From Marinobacter psychrophilus (GTDB lineage Bacteria > Pseudomonadota > Gammaproteobacteria > Pseudomonadales > Oleiphilaceae), in contig NZ_CP011494.1 of the NCBI RefSeq assembly GCF_001043175.1, positions 2,108,001 through 2,172,000 on the forward strand: a stretch of 64,000 nt of DNA, in the 5' to 3' direction. A program made the translations under genes and the position numbers. Positions 46,072-54,592 of this stretch are shown piece by piece. A model generated the notes under the pieces. It worked only from the letters and a program-made list of their open reading frames with translations, was not told the origin of the DNA and did no database searches. Position 1 is the stretch's first letter. Each line of letters begins with the position of its first letter.

Positions 46072-46197
46072 GGCTAGTCTGGTGTATGTCCGGTCAAAGT
46101 ATTCAGGGTCAGGTCTTGTCTTTTGCCCATCCTGAAGTGGTCAAGCACTTTGTGACAACCCAGTGAAGCTGCTTTTCTCAATTCAACAACGGCGGAT

Positions 46198-47229
46198 TTA
46201 TAACACCAGTGCGCGCAAGTCCGATAGAAACTTGTCCACCTGGGCGTCGGTGGTGGACCAGGAACACACCAGACGTGAGCAGCCACCAATAAAATTATAG
46301 AACCGCCAACCCTTGGCGCGGAGCGCAGTCTGGACCAATTCCGGCAACTCCACGAACACACCGTTCACCTGGCGCGGGTGGCGCAGCTCAATTCCCGGCA
46401 GCCCCACCAGCCCATCGGCTAGTCTTTTTGCACAGGCATTGGCATGGCGGGCGTTGTCCAGCCAGACATTGTCTGCCAGCAAACCGCACCAAGGCGCAGA
46501 GATAAAGCGCATCTTCGACGCAAGCTGTCCGGCCTGCTTGCACCGCCACTCGAAATCTTCCGCCAGTTTCCGGTTGAAGAACACAACCGCTTCACCCAGC
46601 GCCAGGCCGTTCTTGGTGCCGGAGAAACACAGAACATCAACGCCCACTTTCCAAGTAATCTCCGAAGGATGTACGTCCAGCGCCGCCACCGCATTGGCAA
46701 AGCGGGCGCCATCCATATGAATACTGAGCTTATGGCGATCGGCCACTGTTCGGATGGCACGCAGTTCTTCGGGCGTGTAAACGGTACCCAGCTCCGTCGA
46801 CTGGGTGAGGCTCAGGGCTTTAGGTTTGGGAAAGTGGATGTCGCTGCGCTTGGTCACCAGCTGCTCGATGCTGGCTGGCGTCAGCTTGCCGTCGGGCCCA
46901 TGCCCTAGCAACAGCTTGGCACCATTGGACGCATACTCCGGCCCTCCGCACTCGTCGTTCTCGATGTGCGCCATCTCATGGCAGATCACACTGTGGAACG
47001 ACTGGCCGATAGAGGCCAGCGCCAGCGAATTGGCGGCGGTGCCGTTAAAGACGAAGTAGACATCGCAGTCGGTATCAAAAAGCGCGCGCAGGCCATCAGA
47101 GGCCCGCTGGGTCCAGATGTCCTCACCATAGGCTGGTTCGTCCGACCGGTTGGCCTCGGCCATAGCGGCCCAGGCCTGCGGGCAAATACCACTGTAATTG
47201 TCGCTGGCAAACTGCTCAGACTTAGACAC
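46198..47229 (-). CDS. ltaE: Low-specificity L-threonine aldolase
   Basis: A 343-residue PLP enzyme that splits L-threonine or L-allo-threonine into glycine and acetaldehyde. It starts at the GTG at 47229 with AGGAG seven bases upstream. The N-terminus has ASDNYSGICPQAWAAM, then DVYFVFNGTAANSLAL, HMDGARFANA and the PLP lysine in CFSGTKNGLALGE. It closely follows the Pseudomonas-type enzyme of about 346 residues. It lies in the cassette-like series and is followed after 127 bp by the attC site at 46012-46071. Confidence 0.93.
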   Translation of the reverse strand: MSKSEQFASDNYSGICPQAWAAMAEANRSDEPAYGEDIWTQRASDGLRALFDTDCDVYFVFNGTAANSLALASIGQSFHSVICHEMAHIENDECGGPEYASNGAKLLLGHGPDGKLTPASIEQLVTKRSDIHFPKPKALSLTQSTELGTVYTPEELRAIRTVADRHKLSIHMDGARFANAVAALDVHPSEITWKVGVDVLCFSGTKNGLALGEAVVFFNRKLAEDFEWRCKQAGQLASKMRFISAPWCGLLADNVWLDNARHANACAKRLADGLVGLPGIELRHPRQVNGVFVELPELVQTALRAKGWRFYNFIGGCSRLVCSWSTTDAQVDKFLSDLRALVL

Positions 47230-47465
47230 AAATGCACTCCTGAAATTATGGTCCGGTTAGCGGACAGCCCTTTACGTTACACGGTTCTAGTCATTACGCC
47301 AGTAACGCCAACGCCTAAAGCACTAACTTACCAAGCAATCTAATGATGTGCTACATAAGTAAACCAATGGTCCCTCTAAAAGCTCTCTGCAAATCATCGA
47401 CCGGCGGAGAAACGGGGTTATGGGCGTGTGTACTTTGAAATCAGCGCATGCTGAAAATCACCTGA

Positions 47466-47642
47466 TATACACCCATACGCCTTACAGCAGAGCCGCTGGC
47501 CTATTTGTGGGTGGCAGAAAGCCCTGACACCCTAGACAAGGAAACAGGCGAAGTGCTGGGAGAAAACCCACACATTCACCTGATGATGAAATGGCAAGTG
47601 CCGTTCAAGCATTTTGCAGCTTGGGCGTCGCGGATTGAGGCG
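47466..47642 (+). pseudogene. Fragment of a rolling-circle (HUH) replication protein
   Basis: In one plus-strand frame the sequence reads PLAYLWVAESPDTLDKETGE, then NPHIHLMMKWQVPFKHFAAW and ASRIEALWGNGFA. The His-x-His pair in NPHIHLMM is like the metal site of HUH replication or relaxase proteins, and the surroundings resemble phage- or plasmid-type replication-associated proteins. The frame lacks its beginning and runs into the end of the MAPEG gene at about 47643. It is a remnant only; the family name is probable, not certain. Confidence 0.5.
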
Positions 47643-48074
47643 TTATGGGGCAACGGTTTTGCCGGCCAATTTCCAGACTGCTATCACCAGCATAGCCAAA
47701 AGCACCAAACACCCGAAAATGAAAAGGCGCATTCTCACTGGCACATAGTTTGAACCCACGTGCACGTATGCATGGGCGTACCGGCTAGCGACAAAGAGCC
47801 AAGCCAGAACGACCGCAATAGTTCCGGCAGCGTGAATACTGTCGAGAACCAGACAAAGGACATAGAAAAGGACCGGGACTTCAAATTGATTGGCAATATT
47901 GTTGGAAACTTGGACCACGTCCTCCGGCCATACCCGACTATCCAATGCTGCCTGTCGCCGGTTAACCTGGCCAGTTTTCACAGCCCTGGCCTTTCTCGCA
48001 CCAAGAAAGACAAACATCGCTAAGGTCAGGAAAACCTGTGCCAGGACGGGCCAAAAGATATGGCTAGAATTCAT
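47643..48074 (-). CDS. MAPEG family membrane protein
   Basis: A 142-residue protein from the ATG at 48074, with AAGGAG seven bases upstream. It has four hydrophobic segments and the MAPEG pattern NNIANQFEVPVLFYVLCLV, SRYAHAYVHVGSNYVPVR. MAPEG proteins include microsomal glutathione transferases and related membrane proteins; for bacterial members the role is mostly unknown. A well-formed attC site lies directly upstream, which makes it a cassette gene. Confidence 0.9.
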   Translation of the reverse strand: MNSSHIFWPVLAQVFLTLAMFVFLGARKARAVKTGQVNRRQAALDSRVWPEDVVQVSNNIANQFEVPVLFYVLCLVLDSIHAAGTIAVVLAWLFVASRYAHAYVHVGSNYVPVRMRLFIFGCLVLLAMLVIAVWKLAGKTVAP

Positions 48075-48095
48075 CTCTGACTCCTTATTTTTAAT

Positions 48096-48200
48096 GCATA
48101 ACACCAATATTCAGCGGCGGTCTTTGCGTAGCGAAGCGGAGAAAAGGCCGTCCGGCGGGGGCCCGTCAGGGCCGGAGCGAACTGGAATGACTGGTTAGGC
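48096..48200 (-). repeat. attC site of about 105 bp
   Basis: On the minus strand the site runs from GCCTAAC, which fits RYYYAAC exactly, to GTTATGC. The inner arms ATTCCAG and the complement of CTGAAT pair with one extra C, again the pattern of integron sites. The centre is GC-rich and can fold into a long hairpin (GGCCCTGACGGGCC and neighbours). It lies between the stop of the hypothetical gene at 48281 and the ribosome site of the MAPEG gene. Confidence 0.75.
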
Positions 48201-48280
48201 ATTTGGGCCATAATCTTTGCCAGCATTCTTTTCAAAATGCCTAAGATACTTGGTCATTATTTTCGCATGCTTGCCAGCAC

Positions 48281-48952
48281 CTAGCGCTTTTGCGACGAGG
48301 ATGTGCGATATAAATGTCCTATACATATAATTTCATAGGTCGCGCGCATGCTCTTCGATGCGAGGTGTGCCAAGCATTCCCTTGATGTGAAACCTTGGCG
48401 GGTACCCTCCATATTTATCCATAATGTGAGGGATGCCCCATGCACAAAACCTGAGTATGCTTTATTAATTGATCGAGCCAGCTCGACTCCCCGGCTGAGG
48501 TATAATTCCACCCCTTCTATTTTCGCTATGTAAGCCCTGATTTTCTTTCTCGAGACCATTGGGCGCTTCTGCTCCGACGTGAGTGGGTCGCCTGAATCGT
48601 TAAACTCCTCCTCCCAAAAAACAGTCAAGAATTTTTCGTGTAGCTCTGTGATGCTGTCATTGGTGACTGCATAAACGAGGAATAGGATGTCCTCATTTGC
48701 CTCATCTAAAACCCGTTGCACAGCAGCTTGCTCGTGCACGAACCCATGTTCAAGCAAGACTAGAGCTGCTCGTAACGTACTTTGAGCATGCGCCAGCTTC
48801 TGAATAATAGCCTGGTAGATGTCCTTTTCTTGAAAGCGGTAAACCTCGCCGAACGATTTCCGGACGAGATTGGGTTTTTCCCGCATAGCCTCTTCGAAAT
48901 CTCTAAACGAGACCTCCATCAGCTCAAGAATCTTACGGATATCTTCATCCAT
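48281..48952 (-). CDS. Hypothetical protein, largely helical
   Basis: A protein of 223 residues if started at the ATG at 48952 (MDEDIRKILELMEVSFRDFE); the frame is open up to 49066. It is mostly helical and acidic in the first half, without a signal peptide or membrane segment. HAQSTLRAALVLLEHGFVHEQ and the later YSGFVHGASLTLW recall proteins of unknown function found in accessory regions. It is followed by an attC site 81 bp downstream. I do not recognise its family. Confidence 0.6.
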   Translation of the reverse strand: MDEDIRKILELMEVSFRDFEEAMREKPNLVRKSFGEVYRFQEKDIYQAIIQKLAHAQSTLRAALVLLEHGFVHEQAAVQRVLDEANEDILFLVYAVTNDSITELHEKFLTVFWEEEFNDSGDPLTSEQKRPMVSRKKIRAYIAKIEGVELYLSRGVELARSINKAYSGFVHGASLTLWINMEGTRQGFTSRECLAHLASKSMRATYEIICIGHLYRTSSSQKR

Positions 48953-49367
48953 ATTTGGGTGCCTAATAGTTATTAGACCGCGTTCCGCGATATTGCAAAA
49001 TAAGGGCGTTCCACATAAATCCGCATCCATCTTTGATCTTGAGGCCTTAAATCCGCACGTTAACAAGAGCTTAGCTCATTCCACCCAGTGTCGCCAAGTA
49101 ATCGCCTGACCTCTCGTTTTCGCTCGCACAGCAAGACTGCATACAGTTACAGCTTTGGAAAGTTCGAACTATTATGGACGCGATTGCAGGATCACTACTA
49201 GACGGTTTTCGTGTGAGACTATCCATGCGGTGGAGTGGTTTTCTGACCAAGCCCATTACGTATCGAGAATGCAAATTTTTGGAGGGATGCTGCACATCTA
49301 ACTGTTTACATGAGAAAGACGGCGATGGAGAGGACTGAAGAGTAATTTTATAACTTATTGATTCTAA
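48953..49367. other. Gap between the last cassette-like gene and tRNA-Leu
   Basis: About 415 bp without a recognised gene. It contains scattered stops and no clear integrase gene. The part next to the tRNA gene is the place where a genomic island would join, but no direct repeat of the tRNA 3' end was found elsewhere in the window by eye. Confidence 0.4.
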
Positions 49368-49455
49368 TGGTGCTCCGAACCGGAATCGAACCGGTACGAC
49401 CGTGAGGTCGAGAGATTTTAAGTCTCTTGTGTCTACCTATTCCACCATCGGAGCA
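49368..49455 (-). tRNA. tRNA-Leu (anticodon UAA)
   Basis: An 88-base gene including the encoded CCA. The acceptor stem pairs TGCTCCG with CGGAGCA. The D-arm has GGTGGAATAGGTAGACAC. The anticodon stem AGAGA/TCTCT encloses CTTAAAA, which gives the anticodon TAA. A long variable arm (CGACCTCACGGTCG) and the T-arm GGTTCGATTCC complete a class II tRNA. The 3' end points to the accessory region on its left. Confidence 0.97.
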
Positions 49456-49529
49456 TTTCGAGGGGATGTTTTTGAGCGAGGAATTGTATAAGGCCACGTT
49501 CGGTAACGCAATTCGGATTGGCTTCTAAT

Positions 49530-50171
49530 TTAAAAGATCTGTTTTGAGTGCACCGCAACACCTCGATAAATGTAGCCGGCAATGCGCGGCGCTTTTGCTA
49601 GATAGAAGGTGTCTAGCTCAACGATTTCAAAGTCTGCGCTGCGGATCAGGTCGGCAATGGGTCGGTTCAGGTGGCAGCCGCCGCCAATGCGCTTCCAGGC
49701 CGGCGTTATTCGGTGTTGCCAGCGCTGAACTTTGGCATCCGGTGATTCGCCGTGCTCCAGAAACAGCAATTTGCCATCGGCGCGCAAAACTCTTTTCATT
49801 TGGATCAGTGCTTTTTCCCAGCCGGCTATGCTGCACAGCGTAAAGGTGAGCACGACTGTGTCTATGCTGGCGTCTGCCAGCGGAATTTCCTCGCCTGGTA
49901 AATCCAGCCATTCTAGGGGCACTGGTGATCGGTTGGCATTGTCGATGGCTTTGTGGCGCATCCCGGCCGACGGCTCCAGGCCGTATACCCGCGCAACTTC
50001 ATTGGACCGGTATAGCGCGAGGTTGATGCCCGAACCCATTCCCACTTCCAGCACAATCCCTTTTGCCCTGGGCACCAGGCTCTGGCGCAGCGCCATCAGG
50101 CCTTCACTGGCGCATACTTTGGAAATCAGGTGCGGGAGTATTTTTTCTTGGTAAAATCCCATTCGTGACAC
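49530..50171 (-). CDS. Class I SAM-dependent methyltransferase
   Basis: A 213-residue methyltransferase of the UbiE/Methyltransf_11 type. Motif I reads VLEVGMGSGINLALY, motif II region RVYGLEPSAGM, motif IV ASIDTVVLTFTLCSI, and post-motif LRADGKLLFLEHGES. The HRITPAWKRIGGGCHLNR stretch is common in small methyltransferases of the phosphatidylethanolamine/menaquinone-like type. The substrate is unknown. The gene is divergent from cydA. Confidence 0.9.
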   Translation of the reverse strand: MSRMGFYQEKILPHLISKVCASEGLMALRQSLVPRAKGIVLEVGMGSGINLALYRSNEVARVYGLEPSAGMRHKAIDNANRSPVPLEWLDLPGEEIPLADASIDTVVLTFTLCSIAGWEKALIQMKRVLRADGKLLFLEHGESPDAKVQRWQHRITPAWKRIGGGCHLNRPIADLIRSADFEIVELDTFYLAKAPRIAGYIYRGVAVHSKQIF

Positions 50172-50395
50172 GCCTGTAAGGTGTTAATTTCTCTAGCTAA
50201 GCTATAGTTCGAGTGCGTCGCAGTCTTCGGCTCTTAATATAGATCATGGGTGCGACAATCTGTCCGACGCGCGCGTCTGTATAAGCTAGTACGATGCAAT
50301 AACCTGCTGGTAACAACAACACTAAAAGTACCAAAGGCTGTCGGCGCCAGGGGCATAAGCCCCGTGGTCTTGTGTGTGAAGTTACCGGAGGTTCT

Positions 50396-51823
50396 ATGGA
50401 ACTCGATCCCATCCTGTTGTCGCGAATACAATTCGCATTCGTGGTTTCTTTCCACGCCATTTTCCCAGTATTTACTGTGGGTCTTGCTTCTTATATTGCC
50501 GTACTGGAAGGCTTGGCCTTTAAAACTGGCAATCAATCATGGGTTCGCCTGTCCTCATTCTGGACCAAAATTTTCGCCGTGGTTTTTGGCATGGGCGTGG
50601 TGTCCGGAATTGTTATGTCGTTTCAGTTTGGTACAAACTGGAGCAATTTCTCCCAAGCGACTGCCAACTTTCTGGGGCCGATGCTGACTTATGAGGTGAT
50701 AACGGCGTTCTTCCTCGAAGCTGCGTTCCTGGGCGTTTTGCTGTTTGGCCGTAATAAAGTCCCGCCCGGTGTGCATTTGTTTGCCGCCATTATGGTGGCG
50801 ACCGGAACCTTCATATCGACCTTCTGGATTCTATCGGCCAACAGCTGGATGCACACACCAGCAGGCGTCGAACTGCGTGACGGCATTTTTTACGTGACGT
50901 CTTGGACTGAAGCGATTTTCAATCCTTCCTTCCCCTACCGCTTTACCCACATGGTGCTGGCATCGTTCTTAACGGGTGGCTTTGTTGTCGCCGGCGTGAG
51001 CGCCTGGTATCTGCTCAAGGGTCGCGAAGTAGATGCCAACCGGAAAGCGCTGTCTATGTGTTTGTGGCTGCTGTTAATAGTGGCGCCGACTCAAGCGGTC
51101 GTTGGTGATTTTCACGGTTTGAACACACTTGAGCACCAGCCAATGAAAGTGGCCGCGATGGAAGGCCACTGGGAAACCGGGACTAACGTGCCTCTGTTGC
51201 TATTCGCTATTCCAGATCAGAAAAACCAGACCAATCATTTCGAAATTGGTATCCCCAGCCTGGCGTCACTCGTGCTCACCCACGATTGGAACGGCGAGAT
51301 TTTGGGCCTGAATGAAGTCGCGGTTGATAAGCAGCCTCCGGTTGCGATCGTATTCTGGTCGTTCCGCGTGATGGTAGCCCTTGGTCTGCTAATGATTCTG
51401 GTCGCGCTGACGGGCTTGGTCCTGCGTCGTGGTGGCAAATTCTGGCGCACAAGATGGTTTCTGCAGAGTCTGCGCGTCATGAGTATTACACCATTTCTTG
51501 CGGTACTGTCAGGATGGTTTGTGACTGAAACTGGTCGCTCGCCCTGGCTGGTGTACGGCATGCTCGATTACGCAGCAGCCATTACACCGTCACTGACCGG
51601 CACTATGGCGCTGTTCACTCTGATTGGTTATGTGGTGGTGTATTCGATGGTGTTCTCGGCCGGTCTTTACTACTTGATGCGGGTTTTGTTTGAAGGTCTC
51701 GAGGCAGACTATGAAAAGCCTGAGTCATTGACCGAACGGCCGAAACGTCCTCTGTCTGCGGCGCACACTCAATTTGAAATTGGTAAAATTACAGGGCGGC
51801 CGGTTACCCAAGGAGAACACTGA
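50396..51823 (+). CDS. cydA: Cytochrome bd-type quinol oxidase subunit I (CydA/CioA)
   Basis: A 475-residue subunit with nine hydrophobic segments; the ATG at 50396 has GGAGG seven bases upstream. It starts LSRIQFAFVVSFHAIFPVFT, with the His ligand of haem b595. The block WFVTETGRSPWLVYGML is the GRQPW region of the family, with Ser instead of Gln. The periplasmic Q-loop is short and the protein about 45 residues shorter than E. coli CydA, as in the cyanide-insensitive oxidase CioA of Pseudomonas. It carries the quinol site and haems b558, b595 and d. It heads cydABDC. Confidence 0.93.
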   Translation: MELDPILLSRIQFAFVVSFHAIFPVFTVGLASYIAVLEGLAFKTGNQSWVRLSSFWTKIFAVVFGMGVVSGIVMSFQFGTNWSNFSQATANFLGPMLTYEVITAFFLEAAFLGVLLFGRNKVPPGVHLFAAIMVATGTFISTFWILSANSWMHTPAGVELRDGIFYVTSWTEAIFNPSFPYRFTHMVLASFLTGGFVVAGVSAWYLLKGREVDANRKALSMCLWLLLIVAPTQAVVGDFHGLNTLEHQPMKVAAMEGHWETGTNVPLLLFAIPDQKNQTNHFEIGIPSLASLVLTHDWNGEILGLNEVAVDKQPPVAIVFWSFRVMVALGLLMILVALTGLVLRRGGKFWRTRWFLQSLRVMSITPFLAVLSGWFVTETGRSPWLVYGMLDYAAAITPSLTGTMALFTLIGYVVVYSMVFSAGLYYLMRVLFEGLEADYEKPESLTERPKRPLSAAHTQFEIGKITGRPVTQGEH

Positions 51824-51825
51824 TC

Positions 51826-52825
51826 ATGGGAATGATTGATTTAGCACTGGTGTGGGCGTTCATTATCGGTTTCGGCATAATCATGTATGTGATGATGGAC
51901 GGCTTTGATCTGGGCGTGGGGATTTTGTTCCCCTTCGCGCCCTCGGAACCCGATCGCGACACCATGATGAATTCGGTGGCGCCTGTTTGGGACGGTAACG
52001 AAACCTGGCTGGTGCTTGGCGGTACCGGGCTGCTTGCGGCATTTCCTCTGGTTTACTCCATATTGTTGCCCGCTCTGTACATCGGGGTGTTCCTGATGCT
52101 GGCCGGGCTTATTTTTCGGGGTGTTGCGTTCGAATTCCGTTTTAAGGCGCAGAGCTCGCGCTATTTGTGGAATTGGGCGTTTGCCGGCGGCTCTACCTTG
52201 GCAGCGTTTGCGCAGGGTGTGGTGGTAGGGAGTTACATTCAAGGTTATGAAACCGCCAATCGAGTTTACGTCGGTGGCGCGATGGACTGGTTAACGCCGT
52301 TCACCATTATGACTGGCCTTGGCTTGATTGCCGGCTATGCACTCTTGGGCTCCACCTGGCTGATCATAGAAAACCGAAGGTCGGCTGCAAGAATGGGCAT
52401 ACAAGATCACCTTGCCTCTTCTTACGGCGGTTTTGGTTGTGTTCGGGATTATTGGTGTATGGACACCGTTCGTGGATGACATGGTGCGTAACCGCTGGTT
52501 CGAAAACCTGACCGTGATTTGGGTACTGCCGTTTCTGACCTTGTTGTTTGCGTTTCAGATTTTCCGCTCTGTGCGCAACCGACTTGAAGGTATGCCGTTC
52601 GTAGCCACCATGGGGCTGTTCATCACGACGTATCTGGGGCTAATTGTAAGCCGCTGGCCTTACCTGGTGCCGCCCAACTACACCCTGTGGGATGCCGCGT
52701 CGGCCTACAGTTCGCAGTTGTTCCTGCTGGTCGGTCTACTAATTGTTATTCCCTTTGTGCTGGTGTACACCGCTTGGACCTACTGGGTATTCCGCGGCAA
52801 AGTACGCGCCGAGGGATACCACTAA
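51826..52825 (+). pseudogene. cydB: Cytochrome bd oxidase subunit II (CydB/CioB), frameshifted
   Basis: Two overlapping frames together give CydB of about 333 residues. The first reads MIDLALVWAFIIGFGIIMYV, then VWDGNETWLVLGG, and runs to GSTWLIIENRRSA, after which it goes out of frame and stops at 52479. The second frame continues with the expected KTEGRLQEWAYKITLPLLTA and WPYLVPPNYTLWDAAS to the stop at 52825. One extra A at about 52368 explains it: without it the text becomes WLIMKTEG, the usual sequence. If real, the bd oxidase is not functional; a sequencing error is the alternative. cydA and cydDC are intact, which favours an error or a recent mutation. Confidence 0.85.
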
Positions 52826-54592
52826 GTGGCTGAACCCGATGCGCGAAACACTAGCGCCTTGAATAACGGTGGTACCGGTGATTCGTCGCCGGCACCACTT
52901 AGTGCAGAAGTGAATCAATGGTTACAGGGCTTGGCCAAGACACACAGCAAAAGCGTCATCAAAACGGCGGTAGCTGGTTTGTTTGCAGGCTTTGCTACCA
53001 TTGTACAAATGACCTTGTTAGCCACGATTATTCACCAGGGCCTGGTGGAAAAAGTCGCTTTGACTGCATTGACACCGTATTTTCTGGGATTATTGGCCAC
53101 GTTAGGGCTGCGGGCGCTGGCTCAGGGCTGGCAAACCACTCTGGCGTCGCGCTGCAGCCAGCAGGTGCGCCAACAGGTACGTCAGCAACTTAACGATTGT
53201 TGGCAAGCCACCGGGCCGGTAAGCCTGAACCAGTCTTCTGCTGGCACCCATAGCCGCGAGTGGCTTGACCACGTTGATGCTCTGCACGGTTTCTTCGCAC
53301 GTTTTCTGCCGCAAATGCTGATTGCCACCCTGCTACCGCTGATGATTTTAGCGTTTGTATTCTGGTTAGACTGGCTAGCGGCAATATTTTTAATGTTGGC
53401 GGCACCCCTGATTCCGTTGTTCATGGCATTGGTAGGTATGGGCGCTGAATCACTGAATCAACAGCACTTTCAAACCGTCAGCCGCCTGTCCGGCCAATTT
53501 CTGGATAAGGTGCGCGGGCTGACCACTTTGCAACTGTTTCAGCAAACTGGCCCCGCTTCCGAGGTTCTGCAACAGCGCTCGGACCAATACCGGTTTATCA
53601 CTATGAAAACCCTGCGGGTGGCGTTTTTGTCGTCAGCCGTGCTGGAGTTCTTTTCGTCTGTGGCCATCGCCGTTATAGCCATGTATATCGGCTTTGGTCT
53701 GTTGGGCTCCATCGTTTTTGGCCCGGCAGCGGATTTAACGCTGTTTTCCGGTTTATTGGTGTTGCTGCTGGCACCGGAGTTCTTTCAACCCTTGCGCACG
53801 TTGTCACAGCACTATCACGATCGTGCATCCGCTTTGGGTGCCGGCGCTGAAATTTTCAGCCGGCTTAAAGCGTCAGAGTCGACTGGCCAGCGGGTTCGCC
53901 CTGCTCCTTCGCAGAACAGCACCGGGGTGATGGTTCAAGACGTCAGCGTTGGCTTCGGCTCTGGCTTTAGCAAAAACAAGCTGCTGTTTGACCGGGTGTC
54001 GTTCAGCGTTGGCCGCGGCCAGGCCCTTGCGCTAACGGGCCCCTCCGGAGGTGGCAAAAGCACCTTACTGAATATGATTGCGGGATTTATTGCCCCACAA
54101 AGCGGTGCCATTACCATTTTTGACAAAGCCCCGGGCCAGCAAGCGTTTGGCTGGTTAGGACAAAAAGGCTTTTTGATTGATGGCACCTGGGCCGACAACC
54201 TGCGCTTAACCGCACCGCAGGCCAGCGATAGTGAGATAGCTGACGCGCTGGCACAGGTTGGCCTGGGCCCTTTGCTTGCTGAACGCGCAGAGGGCATTTA
54301 CAGCAAAGTAATGGAAGATGGCCAGGGCTTGTCGGGTGGGCAGTCACGGCGCCTGAGCCTGGCGCGTATTCTGGTGGCAGATTATGACCTGATCCTGCTG
54401 GATGAGCCCACAGCAGCGCTGGATGCCGACAGCGAACAGCACATTGTGCAAACCCTGTCCAAATTGAAGCAGCAAGGAAAAACCCTGGTATTTTCCAGTC
54501 ACCACACGGCGTTGCTCGCATTGGCTGACCGGGTACTGCAGGTGGTAGATGGCCGGTTGCAGGCCACTGCTGAAGGAGGTCACCATGATTGA
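52826..54592 (+). CDS. cydD: Thiol reductant ABC exporter subunit CydD
   Basis: A 588-residue half-transporter with an N-terminal membrane domain of six segments (about residues 45-330) and a C-terminal ATPase. Walker A is GPSGGGKST, signature LSGGQSRRLSLARI, Walker B LILLDEPTAALD and H-loop SSHHTALLA. CydDC exports glutathione and cysteine and is needed for maturation of bd oxidase. The GTG start directly follows the cydB stop. Confidence 0.93.
   Translation: MAEPDARNTSALNNGGTGDSSPAPLSAEVNQWLQGLAKTHSKSVIKTAVAGLFAGFATIVQMTLLATIIHQGLVEKVALTALTPYFLGLLATLGLRALAQGWQTTLASRCSQQVRQQVRQQLNDCWQATGPVSLNQSSAGTHSREWLDHVDALHGFFARFLPQMLIATLLPLMILAFVFWLDWLAAIFLMLAAPLIPLFMALVGMGAESLNQQHFQTVSRLSGQFLDKVRGLTTLQLFQQTGPASEVLQQRSDQYRFITMKTLRVAFLSSAVLEFFSSVAIAVIAMYIGFGLLGSIVFGPAADLTLFSGLLVLLLAPEFFQPLRTLSQHYHDRASALGAGAEIFSRLKASESTGQRVRPAPSQNSTGVMVQDVSVGFGSGFSKNKLLFDRVSFSVGRGQALALTGPSGGGKSTLLNMIAGFIAPQSGAITIFDKAPGQQAFGWLGQKGFLIDGTWADNLRLTAPQASDSEIADALAQVGLGPLLAERAEGIYSKVMEDGQGLSGGQSRRLSLARILVADYDLILLDEPTAALDADSEQHIVQTLSKLKQQGKTLVFSSHHTALLALADRVLQVVDGRLQATAEGGHHD

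Larger units (their letters stand above)
45768..46090 (-). repeat. Direct repeat, copy 2 (truncated GST gene plus attC)
   Basis: Second copy of the segment at 38063-38408, in the same orientation. It carries the better preserved attC site. It lies on the right of the opp operon. Confidence 0.9.

Noticed and set aside
46074..46200. Short reading frame between the threonine aldolase stop and the attC site, with resemblance to a transposase end.
   Set aside because: Too short and without conserved motifs; it may just be cassette spacer.
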